NCBI GenBank assembly: GCA_016197205.1
Contig: JACPWG010000067.1
Coordinates: forward strand, 46,157 to 110,156
Source: Planctomycetota bacterium
GTDB lineage: Bacteria > Planctomycetota > MHYJ01 > WSZJ01 > JACPWG01
DNA: 64,000 bases
Direction: 5' to 3'
Shown in pieces: positions 9,038-16,901 of this stretch. The position numbers were made by a program, and so were the translations under genes. Position 1 is the stretch's first letter. Every line of letters begins with the position of its first letter. The notes below the pieces were generated by a model that was not told the origin of the DNA, searched no databases, and was given only the letters and a program-made list of their open reading frames with translations.

Positions 9038-9654
9038 GCTGCCCTCCCTTCCGAGCCGGTGTCCTCCGCGCCCCCGCGAGAGGGCGGGGGAGGGGACCCT
9101 TTGCCTCTCCCGCCTCACCCCGCATCCTCTCGCGTCGTTCCTCCCATCCGCCTGAGCGCCCACGTAGGATCATGTCGCTCCGCACATGCCAGGCCATTCA
9201 CTATGGACGTTCAACTGATACAGTGGATGCAGTACATGTCTCTACTTGCATGCCGCGGAGGTCGAGCTGGGTCGAGCGATCCCCTCACCAGGTCGTGGGA
9301 ATTCGTAACGCTGTTACGCTGCGTTACGAGCGCGAGTTCGCGAACCTCCCGGTGGCGTACTCGCCGCGCGCAGGCTCTTGCTTGCCGATCTCGCGCTCGC
9401 GCCCGTCCGAGTCACCGCACGCAGCACCGGCAAGAAATGCCGCTGGGCCCCCTTCACGCGGCGCGTCCTTCCCGGCGAGCACGAGGCCACCCGCCCCGGG
9501 CAGCTTCCCGCGCTCCCCGCCGGCGCCCCGGGCCTCTTGTTCCTGTCCCTCGTGCGCTGCTAGGCAAGATTTTTGTTGACTCCGCGCGCTTTCCTGCTAT
9601 CATCCCCCCCTCTCATTTCAGCTCGGAAAGCACGCAAACGAAGGACAGATCCCG
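9038..9654. other. intergenic region before the S10 operon
   Basis: The region is a 617-nt gap. Its left end holds a GC-rich hairpin-rich repeat fragment (GCGGGGGAGGGG around 9080), its right end the S10 promoter. I see no gene in between. Confidence 0.5.
9576..9603 (+). promoter_or_regulatory. promoter of the S10 operon
   Basis: TTGACT (9576-9581) and TATCAT (9598-9603) have a 16-nt spacer and lie 50 nt before rpsJ. Confidence 0.65.
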
Positions 9655-9960
9655 ATGAAAGGCCAGAAGATCCGAATCCGCGTCGAGGCCTACGACCACG
9701 AAATCCTGGACCAGTCCGTGGTCAAGATTGTCGACGCCGCGAAGCGCATCGGCGCGAAGGTGTTCGGGCCGATTCCCCTGCCCACCAAGATCGAACGGTA
9801 CACGGTCCTCCGCTCCCCGCACGTGGACAAGAAGTCCCGGGAGCAGTTCGAAATCCGCATCCACAAGCGGATCATCGACGTGGAGGCGACGCCGAAGATC
9901 GCCGACGCCCTCAAAAACGTGAACATGCCCGCCGGGGTGGAGATCCGTATCAAGGCGTAG
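9655..9960 (+). CDS. rpsJ: 30S ribosomal protein S10
   Basis: This codes for 101 aa, full length. The family signatures [46 protein letters not shown] and the C-terminal VEIRIKA are all present. It opens the ribosomal operon. Normally rplC (L3) follows; here only 56 nt separate it from rplD and no L3 is found in the window. Confidence 0.97.
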   Translation: MKGQKIRIRVEAYDHEILDQSVVKIVDAAKRIGAKVFGPIPLPTKIERYTVLRSPHVDKKSREQFEIRIHKRIIDVEATPKIADALKNVNMPAGVEIRIKA

Positions 9961-10016
9961 GCGCTCGCCAAGAACCGGCCGGCCCGCGGCGGCCTCGGCC
10001 CGAAGGAGTGAAGCCC

Positions 10017-10676
10017 ATGATCGAATTGCCTCTCTATGACAAGGATGGGAAGCCGGCGGGGAAGCTGCCCGTCGACGAGACCCTGTTCGGCGGCACCGTG
10101 CACAAGAAAATCCTGCGCGACGTCGTGATCCTGTTCGAAGCGAACCAGCGGCTCGGCACCCACTCGACCAAGACGCGAAGCGAGGTCGAGGGGAGCGGGA
10201 GAAAGCCCTGGAAGCAGAAGCACACCGGCCGCGCCCGCGCCGGCACGGTTCGCTCCCCGCTCTGGCGCAAGGGCGGCATCATCTTTGGCCCCAAGCCGCG
10301 CGACTATTCCTCCCACATCCCGCGCGAAATGAGACGCCAAGCCCTGAATGCGGCCCTGCTCTCGAAGTTCAAGGACCACGAGACCCAGGTCGTCGAGGGC
10401 TTCAAGGTCGACGGCCCGAAGACCAAGCGGGTCGTGGCCCTGCTCAAGGCCCTCAAGGTCCACCACACCTGCCTCTTCGGCATCAAGGACCACGATCCGG
10501 TCCTCTGGAAGTCGAGCCGCAACGTCGCCAAGCTCTCGATGAGCCCCGTCAAGGACCTGAACGCCCTGGAAGTCCTGCGCCACCGGCGGCTGGTCCTGAC
10601 GCGGGACGCCCTCGAGGCGCTGGTCGCCGCACGTCGCGCGGACGTCGCCCCCGCCCCCTCACCCGCGGCGAAGTAA
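10017..10676 (+). CDS. rplD: 50S ribosomal protein L4
   Basis: This codes for 219 aa from ATG 10017, with AAGGAG nine bases upstream. It has the rRNA-binding loop region [45 protein letters not shown] (residues about 40-85), which lines the exit tunnel, and the conserved [13 protein letters not shown]. The C-terminus has a short Ala/Pro-rich tail ([10 protein letters not shown]). In other bacteria L4 can repress its own operon; no leader structure was identified here. Confidence 0.95.
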   Translation: MIELPLYDKDGKPAGKLPVDETLFGGTVHKKILRDVVILFEANQRLGTHSTKTRSEVEGSGRKPWKQKHTGRARAGTVRSPLWRKGGIIFGPKPRDYSSHIPREMRRQALNAALLSKFKDHETQVVEGFKVDGPKTKRVVALLKALKVHHTCLFGIKDHDPVLWKSSRNVAKLSMSPVKDLNALEVLRHRRLVLTRDALEALVAARRADVAPAPSPAAK

Positions 10677-10692
10677 CCCCCCGGAGGAAGCG

Positions 10693-10974
10693 ATGAAGAA
10701 TCCGTTCGATGTCATCGTCAAGCCGCTCGTGACCGAGAAGGTCATGGGGGCGATGCAAAAACAAAACACCTACACGTTCAGCGTCCTGCCCGGCGCGAAC
10801 AAGATCGAAATCAAGTCGGCGGTCGAGCACGCCTTCAACGTGAAAGTCGCGGACGTCCGGACGATCCGCATGAAGGGGAAGGTCAAGCAATACCGTCTCG
10901 CGCGCGGCAGGCGTCCGGACTGGAAGAAGGCCGTCGTGCGCCTCGTCGAAGGTTCGCGCATCGACATCCTGTAG
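10693..10974 (+). CDS. rplW: 50S ribosomal protein L23
   Basis: This codes for 93 aa of normal length with PLVTEKVMGAMQKQNTYTF, the conserved IEIKSAVEHAFNVKVADV and a basic loop. It follows L4 after a 16-nt gap with GGAGGAAG as ribosome binding site. It lies at the exit of the peptide tunnel and docks chaperones and SRP. Confidence 0.95.
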   Translation: MKNPFDVIVKPLVTEKVMGAMQKQNTYTFSVLPGANKIEIKSAVEHAFNVKVADVRTIRMKGKVKQYRLARGRRPDWKKAVVRLVEGSRIDIL

Positions 10975-11097
10975 AAACGAAACGCACGCTCCGCCCTCGC
11001 CCAGGCTCGCAGGCGCGAAGGCGGTAGGAGGGGTGTCGCAAGCGCGGCACCGGCGTTCGACTTTGGTTGCGGCTACCCCCGCTAGGGAGTTCACCGG

Positions 11098-11943
11098 ATG
11101 GCAATCAAGAAATCGCGGCCGACCAGCCCGGGCCGGCGCTTCGCGATGTTCTCGGACTACTCGGACGTCACGAAGACCGAGCCCGAGAAGGCGCTCGTCG
11201 AGACGATCCGGCGGAAGGGCGGCCGGAACCATCACGGCAGGGTCACCTGCCGCCACCGCGGCGGCGGCAACCTGATCAAGTACCGGAAGGTCGACTTCAA
11301 GCGGAAGAAGGACGACATCCCCGCCAAGGTCGAGGCGATCGAGTACGATCCGAACCGCAACGTCCGGATCGCGCTGCTCCTCTACAAGGACGGCGAGCGT
11401 CGCTATATCCTCTGCCCCAAGGACCTGAAGGTCGATGACGAGCTCATGTCGGGCGTCAAGGTCGAACCGAAGGCCGGCAACTGCATGCCGCTCAGGAACA
11501 TCCCGACCGGCCAGCTCATCCACAACGTCGAGCTGACGCGCGGCAAGGGGGGGCAGCTCGTGCGGAGCGCCGGCAACTTCGCCCAGCTCATGGGCAAGGA
11601 AGGGGACTACGCCTCGGTCCTCCTGCCGAGCGGTGAGATGCGCCTCGTCCACCTGGACTGCCGGGCGACGATCGGGCAGCTCGGCAACGTCGAGCACAAC
11701 AGCATCTGGCTGGGGAAGGCGGGTCGTCGCCGTCACCTGGGCTGGCGGCCGACCGTGCGCGGCACGGCGCAGAACCCGGTGTCCCACCCGATGGGCGGCG
11801 GCGAGGGCCGTTCCGGCGGCGGTCGCCATCCGTGCTCGAAGTGGGGCAAGCTCGCCAAGGGCGGCAAGACGCGCAAGAAGAGGAAGAACTCCTCCACGTT
11901 CATCGTTCGCGGCCGCAAGCGCGGGCGCTTCCAGAACACGTAG
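11098..11943 (+). CDS. rplB: 50S ribosomal protein L2
   Basis: This codes for 281 aa. It has the N-terminal [12 protein letters not shown], the central [13 protein letters not shown] and the C-terminal peptidyl-transferase-proximal [16 protein letters not shown]. Length and order are normal. It is preceded by 123 nt without a gene and by TAGGGAG as a probable ribosome binding site. Confidence 0.97.
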   Translation: MAIKKSRPTSPGRRFAMFSDYSDVTKTEPEKALVETIRRKGGRNHHGRVTCRHRGGGNLIKYRKVDFKRKKDDIPAKVEAIEYDPNRNVRIALLLYKDGERRYILCPKDLKVDDELMSGVKVEPKAGNCMPLRNIPTGQLIHNVELTRGKGGQLVRSAGNFAQLMGKEGDYASVLLPSGEMRLVHLDCRATIGQLGNVEHNSIWLGKAGRRRHLGWRPTVRGTAQNPVSHPMGGGEGRSGGGRHPCSKWGKLAKGGKTRKKRKNSSTFIVRGRKRGRFQNT

Positions 11944-11994
11944 GATCCGTCCCCGGTCCCCGGGGTCAATGCCAACACGAGGGAAATCGCACCG

Positions 11995-12288
11995 ATGAGC
12001 CGTTCGCTGAAGAAGGGTCCGTTCGTGGACCCGAAGCTCCTCGAAAAGATCATGAAGCAGAAGTCCAGCGGGGACCGGGAGCCGCTCAAGACCTGGCGCC
12101 GCTCCTGCACCATCGTGCCGGAGTTCGTCAACCACGCGTTCAACGTCCACAACGGCAACAAGTTCCTCAAGGTGTTCATCACCGAGGAAATGGTGGGCCA
12201 CAAGCTCGGCGAGTTCGCCCCCACCCGGACCTTCCGCGGCCATCCAGGCGGCCGCACGAAGGACACGGGGAAGGGCGCGCCCGAGTAG
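11995..12288 (+). CDS. rpsS: 30S ribosomal protein S19
   Basis: This codes for 97 aa. [18 protein letters not shown], the conserved [18 protein letters not shown] (NGK-type region) and [17 protein letters not shown] are intact. It is followed by an unusually long 246-nt gap before rplV. Confidence 0.96.
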   Translation: MSRSLKKGPFVDPKLLEKIMKQKSSGDREPLKTWRRSCTIVPEFVNHAFNVHNGNKFLKVFITEEMVGHKLGEFAPTRTFRGHPGGRTKDTGKGAPE

Positions 12289-12534
12289 CGGTCCCCCCCC
12301 GGCGGCTCGCAGGGTGTGACCGCCGCCTAGGAGGGAGCCACCCCCTCTCCCCGCGTACGGGAGAGCATCTGGCTTTTAGCGGCCGGCGCGCTTCGGCGCG
12401 CGGACGCGAAGGCGGGGTGAGGGGCGCCGCGAGCGCGGCGTTCTTTTTTGACCTCCGGCTTCGGGCAGCCCGCGCGACGCGGACGACCCGGAGCCAACCG
12501 GTCCGCTTTGGACCTTCGAGACAGGACGTGAGTC
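12289..12534. repeat. GC-rich palindromic repeat between rpsS and rplV
   Basis: Hairpin-rich sequence (CCCTCTCCCC...GGGAGAG at about 12340, GCGCGCTTCGGCGCGC at about 12386, CGCCGCGAGCGCGGCG at about 12427) interrupts the operon. Related CCCTCTCC/GGGGGAGGG sequences occur near 5630, 9075 and 14600. No gene is seen. Confidence 0.5.
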
Positions 12535-13158
12535 ATGGCCACCGCCGCCAAGGAACCCGTCGAAAAGCCGCCGGCCGAGGAGGCCGCCGTCAAGCACTTC
12601 ACCGCGAAGATCAGCTTCGCGCGGATCGCGCCGCGCAAGTGCCGCTACGTGGTGGACCTCGTCCGGGGGCAGAGCGTGAACCGCGCGCTCGATATCCTGA
12701 AAGTCGTGCCGAATCGCGGGGCGTACTACCTGAACAAGGTGCTGCGCTCCGCGCTCGCGAACGCCGCGAACCGGGACGAGGACGTGGACGCCGACACGCT
12801 GTGGGTGAGCCGCGCGGAGGTCGGGCCGGGCCCGGTCATCAAGCGCTGGCAGCCCGCGCCGATGGGCCGCGCGTGCAAGATCCTGAAGCGCACCTCCCAC
12901 ATCTTCGTGACCCTCTCCACGCCGGTGGGCGGGGAAGAAGCGGGCCCGAAGCGTCGGGGGAAGAAGGGGGAGGGCGCGAAGAAGCCCGCGGCCGCGGGCA
13001 CGCAGGCCGGGGCGGCCGCTCCCGCGGGCGCGGCGCCGACGGCGGGCGCGCCTCCGGCGGCCCCCGCGGCGCAGCCGGCGCCCACGGGCGGGACGACGCC
13101 TCCGGCGGCCGGCGCCCCTGCGAAGGACGACAAGGGTTCGGCGCCCAAGGCCTCGTAG
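12535..13158 (+). CDS. rplV: 50S ribosomal protein L22 with long Ala/Pro tail
   Basis: This codes for 207 aa, compared with about 110-120 in most bacteria. Residues about 15-125 are the L22 core: FARIAPRKCRYVVDLVRG, the Asn-rich ANAANRDEDVDADTLWV and the tunnel-loop region PAPMGRACKILKRTSHIFV. From about residue 135 a basic linker (KRRGKKGEGAKKP) leads into some 70 residues of Ala, Pro and Gly with no predicted fold. The start is ATG 12535, and GACAGGACGTGAGTC lies upstream. The extension would project from the tunnel-exit side of the ribosome. Low-complexity tails also occur on L29 and L4 here, which points to a lineage habit rather than a sequencing error. Confidence 0.93.
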   Translation: MATAAKEPVEKPPAEEAAVKHFTAKISFARIAPRKCRYVVDLVRGQSVNRALDILKVVPNRGAYYLNKVLRSALANAANRDEDVDADTLWVSRAEVGPGPVIKRWQPAPMGRACKILKRTSHIFVTLSTPVGGEEAGPKRRGKKGEGAKKPAAAGTQAGAAAPAGAAPTAGAPPAAPAAQPAPTGGTTPPAAGAPAKDDKGSAPKAS

Positions 13159-13227
13159 CGGGCCGCTCACCGGTGGCTCGGCGAGTTCCGGGCGATCGCT
13201 TCAACACACGGAGTTGGTGGAGAACGC

Positions 13228-13947
13228 ATGGGACAGAAGGTCTGCCCGATCGGGCTGCGACTGGGAATCACCGAGGAATGGCGCTCCCGCTGGTACGCCA
13301 ACAAGAAAGACTTCGGACGGTTCCTGGTCGAGGACAACTCGATCCGGAAGTTCGTGAAGAAAAACTACGGCTTCGCCGGGATCCCGAAGATCGAGGTGGA
13401 GCGGACCCGCGAGGCGGTCACCATCGTGGTGCACACGGCGAGCCCGGGCGTGCTGATCGGACGCCGCGGCTCGAAGGTCGACAAGCTGACGGAAGACCTG
13501 GAGTCGCTGGTCGGCCGGCGCGTGGACTTGAAGATCATCGAAGTCGAGACGCCCGAGCTTTGCGCGCAGCTCGTCGGCGAGTCGATCGCCGAGCAGCTCG
13601 AAAAGCGCTCCCCGTATCGTCGCGCGATGCGGAAGGCCGCGGAGGCGGCGATGAACCAGGGGGCCCTGGGCGTGAAGGTCCGAATCGCCGGCCGGATCGG
13701 CGGAGCGGAAATCGCGAGGGACGAGGGCGTGCTGTTCGGTTCGGTCCCGCTCTCGACGCTCCGTGCGGAAATCGACTACGGCGCGGCAACGGCGATCCTC
13801 TCGAAGGGCACCATCGGAATCAAGGTGTGGATCTTCAAGGGGGAGCGCCTGCCCGATAAGGAGAAGAAGCATGCAGTTGATGCCCAAGCGGATAAAGTTC
13901 CGCAAGTCGCACCGGGGAAAGCGGAAGGGGGAAGCCCAACGGGGTAA
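13228..13947 (+). CDS. rpsC: 30S ribosomal protein S3
   Basis: This codes for 239 aa. MGQKVCPIGLRLGITEEW, the KH-domain loop VLIGRRGSKVDKL and the C-terminal domain GVKVRIAGRIGGAEIARDE ... GTIGIKVWIFKGE are complete. The last 25 or so residues (HAVDAQADKVPQ onward) are a lineage-specific tail that overlaps the start of rplP by 77 nt. Confidence 0.96.
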   Translation: MGQKVCPIGLRLGITEEWRSRWYANKKDFGRFLVEDNSIRKFVKKNYGFAGIPKIEVERTREAVTIVVHTASPGVLIGRRGSKVDKLTEDLESLVGRRVDLKIIEVETPELCAQLVGESIAEQLEKRSPYRRAMRKAAEAAMNQGALGVKVRIAGRIGGAEIARDEGVLFGSVPLSTLRAEIDYGAATAILSKGTIGIKVWIFKGERLPDKEKKHAVDAQADKVPQVAPGKAEGGSPTG

Positions 13948-14290
13948 CACGGTCGCCTTCGGCGAATTCGGCCTGATGGCCCTGGAGGACTGCTGGCTGG
14001 CCGCCCGTCAGATCGAGGCCGGGCGCGTCGCCGCGAGCCATCACATGGGCAAGGAAGGCAAGCTCTACATCCGCGTCTTTCCCCACAAGCCGATCTCCGC
14101 GAAGCCCGCGGAGACGCGCATGGGGAAGGGGAAGGGCGAGCCGGAGTATTACGCCGCGGTGATCAAGCCTGGGGCCGTGCTCTATGAGGTCGGGGGCGTG
14201 AACGAGGCCCTGGCGCGCGAGGCGCTGAACCTCATTGCGCACAAGATGCCCATCCGGTGCAAGATGGTCCTGAGGAGACACGGGCTATGA
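13871..14290 (+). CDS. rplP: 50S ribosomal protein L16
   Basis: This codes for 139 aa from ATG 13871, with AAGGAGAAGAAGC directly upstream; an in-frame ATG nine bases later gives MPKRIKFRK. HRGKRKGEAQRGN, FGLMALEDCWLAARQIEAGR and RMGKGKGEPEYYAAVIKPG are canonical. The start lies inside rpsC, overlapping it by 77 nt in another frame. The end overlaps rpmC as ATGA, so translation of the three genes is probably coupled. Confidence 0.96.
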   Translation: MQLMPKRIKFRKSHRGKRKGEAQRGNTVAFGEFGLMALEDCWLAARQIEAGRVAASHHMGKEGKLYIRVFPHKPISAKPAETRMGKGKGEPEYYAAVIKPGAVLYEVGGVNEALAREALNLIAHKMPIRCKMVLRRHGL

Positions 14291-14529
14291 AGATGTCGGA
14301 GATCCGCGAGAAGACGGACGCGGAGCTGTCGCAGAAGCTGGAAGAGGGTCGCAAAGAACTCTTCAACCTCCGACTCCGCAAGGTGACGGACGTCATCGAG
14401 GATCCCACGCGCCTGCGCGCGATCCGCGTCGAGACGGCGCGGATCCAGACCGTGCTCAAGGAGCGGAAGCTGGGCCAGAAGCGGAAGCCCGCCGCGGCTG
14501 CCGCCCCGGTCCCGGCCGCCAAAACATAG
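14287..14529 (+). CDS. rpmC: 50S ribosomal protein L29
   Basis: This codes for 90 aa, compared with a usual 60-70. MKMSEIREKTDAELSQKLEEGRKELFNLRLRK and ARIQTVLKERKLGQ are the normal two-helix hairpin. The extra C-terminus is KRKPAAAAAPVPAAKT. Translation is coupled to rplP through the ATGA overlap. rpsQ, rplN and the rest of the spc cluster do not follow. Confidence 0.93.
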   Translation: MKMSEIREKTDAELSQKLEEGRKELFNLRLRKVTDVIEDPTRLRAIRVETARIQTVLKERKLGQKRKPAAAAAPVPAAKT

Positions 14530-14756
14530 GGCGCGCAAGTCCGTGGCCGGGACAAAGGCCTGAACGCGAGGCGCGTGTTCGTGGCCCCAGGGGATCCGGC
14601 CCTCTTCCGTAGCCGGGGAGAGGGTGGCTGTTGAGCCTGTTCCTTTTCGCTGCTGCGCAAAGCGCCGGGCCGGCAGCCTGGACGCGGCGCGCCGCGCCCG
14701 CAGGGAAGCCGGACGCAGGTCACCCCCCGCACCGCTTTGATCGTTGGGAAAACGCC

Positions 14757-15233
14757 ATGAAGAAGCCGGACCCGAAAAAAGAGGCCGCTCGCGAAGCGGC
14801 GCCCAAGGGTGGAGGCAACCACGACGCTCCCCACCCGACGACCCGCGCATCGGCGATCAGCAAGGACGACTTGGAGCGTTTCCGCCGACTGCTCCTGACC
14901 CGCCGCGAGCTCCTGCACGGCAACGTGAACCAGATGGAGAACGAGGCGCTGCATCGCAATCGGCAGGACTCCTCCGGCGACCTTTCCTCCATGCCGATCC
15001 ATATCGCCGACCTCGGCACGGACAATTTCGAACAGGAGTTCACCCTCGGCCTCATCGAATCCGAGGAAGAGGAGTTGCGCGAGATCGAAGAGGCGCTCGG
15101 GCGCATCGACGCCGGGGGGTACGGCGATTGCGAAACGTGCGCGAAGCCGATCACCCGCGAACGCCTCCGCGCCATCCCGTACGCCCGCCTCTGCATCGAG
15201 TGCAAGAAGAAACAGGAAGAGGTGGAGGAGTAG
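14757..15233 (+). CDS. DksA/TraR-family C4 zinc-finger protein
   Basis: This codes for 158 aa from ATG 14757 (MKKPDPKKEAAREAAPKGG). The frame is open upstream from a TTG at 14631, but that part reads through a hairpin-rich repeat and is not used. A coiled-coil segment (DLERFRRLLLTRRELLHGNV ... EEEELREIEEALGRID) is followed by the TraR/DksA zinc finger with Cys125, Cys128, Cys146 and Cys149 (GYGDCETCAKPI ... RLCIECKKKQ). The family binds the secondary channel of RNA polymerase and, with or without ppGpp, tunes rRNA and stress promoters. The N-terminal tip is not the classic DksA Asp-Asp type, so it is labelled only to family. A strong terminator follows. Confidence 0.85.
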   Translation: MKKPDPKKEAAREAAPKGGGNHDAPHPTTRASAISKDDLERFRRLLLTRRELLHGNVNQMENEALHRNRQDSSGDLSSMPIHIADLGTDNFEQEFTLGLIESEEEELREIEEALGRIDAGGYGDCETCAKPITRERLRAIPYARLCIECKKKQEEVEE

Positions 15234-15313
15234 CCGGGAGCTTGCCGGCTCCTCGCCCTTGCTCCCGAAGCCGTTCCGTCGGACGCGCATCGCGTACCTG
15301 AAGCCGATCGTCA

Positions 15314-15343
15314 CAAGGGCCGGGACTTGCCTCCCGGCCCTTG
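15314..15343 (+). terminator. strong stem-loop after the DksA-like gene
   Basis: A perfect 12-bp stem, CAAGGGCCGGGA with TCCCGGCCCTTG, encloses a six-base loop and is followed by TTGCATCC. It is likely to end the ribosomal/DksA transcript before lspA. Confidence 0.65.
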
Positions 15344-15414
15344 TTGCATCCTGGAAGTCGGACGGGCGTCCACCGGCTGACCGTCGCGGAGAAGGCCCCA
15401 GGAGAGAGTCCGAA

Positions 15415-15945
15415 ATGCGCCGCCACCGTCTGCTCTTCGCCGCCTGCGCTCTGGTCGGCGCCGCGCTCGACCTGGTCACCAAGGAGGCCGTGTTCCGCCA
15501 CTTTCGCAGCTCCGGCGCGGAGGCCGTCGAGATCATCCAGGATTGCGTTCGATTCACGCCCGCCTCGAACACCGGCGTGATCTGGGGCCTCTTCCCGGGC
15601 AAGAACCCCATCTTCACCGGCCTCTCCTGTCTGGCCGTGCCGGTGATCCTGGCGATCTATTTCAGCCTCCGCAAGACGACCCTGGCCTCCTCCATCGGCT
15701 TGGGCTGCGTGCTCGCCGGCACGCTCGGCAACCTCTACGACCGCATCTTTCACGAGTCGGTCCGGGACTTCATCGACGTCTGCGCGATCCACTGGCCGGT
15801 CTTCAACGTCGCCGACGCGTGCATCTGCGTAGGCGCGGGGCTCTTCGCGCTGGAGATCCTCCTCCAGCGGGAGGAAGAGACCGCCCCGGATCCGAACCGG
15901 ACCGCCCCGCCTCCGCCCCCACCCCCGCCCGCCGCCGGCGCCTAG
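15415..15945 (+). CDS. lspA: lipoprotein signal peptidase (signal peptidase II)
   Basis: This codes for a 176-aa membrane protease that cleaves prolipoprotein signal peptides after lipidation. ATG 15415 gives MRRHRLLFAACALVGAALDLVTKE, the first transmembrane helix with the conserved Asp and Lys. ASNTGVIWGLFPG, AGTLGNLYDRIFHESVRDFID and FNVADACICVG carry the family's conserved Asn, Arg and the two catalytic Asp residues. Four membrane segments are visible. The C-terminus ends in a Pro-rich tail. Several lipobox proteins in the window are expected substrates. Upstream in-frame codons overlap the terminator and are not used. Confidence 0.93.
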   Translation: MRRHRLLFAACALVGAALDLVTKEAVFRHFRSSGAEAVEIIQDCVRFTPASNTGVIWGLFPGKNPIFTGLSCLAVPVILAIYFSLRKTTLASSIGLGCVLAGTLGNLYDRIFHESVRDFIDVCAIHWPVFNVADACICVGAGLFALEILLQREEETAPDPNRTAPPPPPPPPAAGA

Positions 15946-16016
15946 CGCCCGCGAAAAAAAAAGTATGTGCCTCCGGCAGGGGCCTCCCGCGGGCTTTTCG
16001 TCCCCCCCCCCCGGCG

Positions 16017-16307
16017 TCACCTCCAGACCAGCTGGGTGCCGTCATACGCGCAATAGGCATCGTCGCGCTGGAACTCCCGATAGCATGCCGGGCAGTACTT
16101 CACCTTCCCGACCTCATGCCCGATGACCGCGCCGGTCACCGCACCCGCGGCCGCTCCGATCGCCGCCCCCTTCCAGCCCCCGGCCAGCCCGCCGATCAAC
16201 GCCCCGCCGCCGCCGCCGATCAGCGCGCCCTGACCCGTCGAGGACGTGCAGCCCGCAAAACTGGAGCAGGCGAAAAGGACCAGCCCGATCGCAACCTGTC
16301 TTCGCAT
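16017..16307 (-). CDS. small glycine-zipper lipoprotein
   Basis: This codes for 96 aa from ATG 16307, with AAGGAGGGACTGCG upstream. The signal sequence ends in a lipobox, SSFAGC, so the mature N-terminus is a lipidated Cys, cleaved by LspA encoded next door. A glycine-zipper stretch (GALIGGGGGALIGGLAGG, then AAIGAAAGAVTGAVIGHEVG) can span or coat a membrane. The last 25 residues carry Cys residues (YCPACYREFQRDDAYCAYDG) that resemble a short zinc ribbon. It is convergent with lspA. An outer-membrane or inner-membrane-anchored structural role is plausible; function is unknown. Confidence 0.75.
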   Translation of the reverse strand: MRRQVAIGLVLFACSSFAGCTSSTGQGALIGGGGGALIGGLAGGWKGAAIGAAAGAVTGAVIGHEVGKVKYCPACYREFQRDDAYCAYDGTQLVWR

Positions 16308-16901
16308 CGCAGTCCCTCCTTCCGGGATGATGGTGGCCCCCTGCCGGTGATGTCCGTCAGGAATGAGTTTACCCCGGCCGATGGCCCGCGTCAACCCGAT
16401 CGCTCAGCACCTTCAGGGGGGGTGCCCCGCTCGGGTGGTGCAGGACTTCCGCCCCGCACCCGCTCGCGCACGGGCGGTCGGAAGCGGCTCCCGGCTTTCC
16501 CGTGGAGCCGTGCCCGCACGCCACCGGCTTGAAGACCTCCACCCTGGTCGTCCCGTCGGTGCAGGGCGGAAGCCCTGCACCACAAGGGCCCGTGGCAGGC
16601 GAAGGAGAGAACCGGGAAGCGCACCGCTTTCCGCGCTCAGTACCGCTCCACGGAAGTCTGTGGCCCATAGCCGAAGGCAAGTTCGGCCGCCCGCGAGGCG
16701 CGCGAGCGAGACGTAGGAACGGAGAACTACGTCGAGCGAGCGCAACGGCCTGCGCCCCGAAGCGCCGCAGCGCGAAGGGGGGAGGCAGGCGGCCGAATTC
16801 GCCGAGGAAATCGGTCACCCAATTCCGTGGGGCGGTACTCAGGGAGCCGCCACAGGCGCGTGCGATGGCCCCCTCCCCTTACCATCGACCACGAGAGCGC
16901 C
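16308..16901. other. repeat-rich intergenic region
   Basis: No gene is seen. It holds a palindrome GTGCAGGGCGGAAGCCCTGCAC at 16559-16580 whose exact sequence recurs at 40222-40243, plus a diverged copy near 16440. Short ORFs here are made of repeat sequence. Confidence 0.5.

Noticed and set aside
14631..14756. TTG start for a 200-residue DksA-like protein
   Set aside because: The added residues read through a hairpin-rich repeat and have no DksA homology; ATG 14757 fits the family better.
16369..16818. 149-codon ORF on the minus strand
   Set aside because: It is composed of dispersed repeat sequence that recurs elsewhere in the window in different frames.
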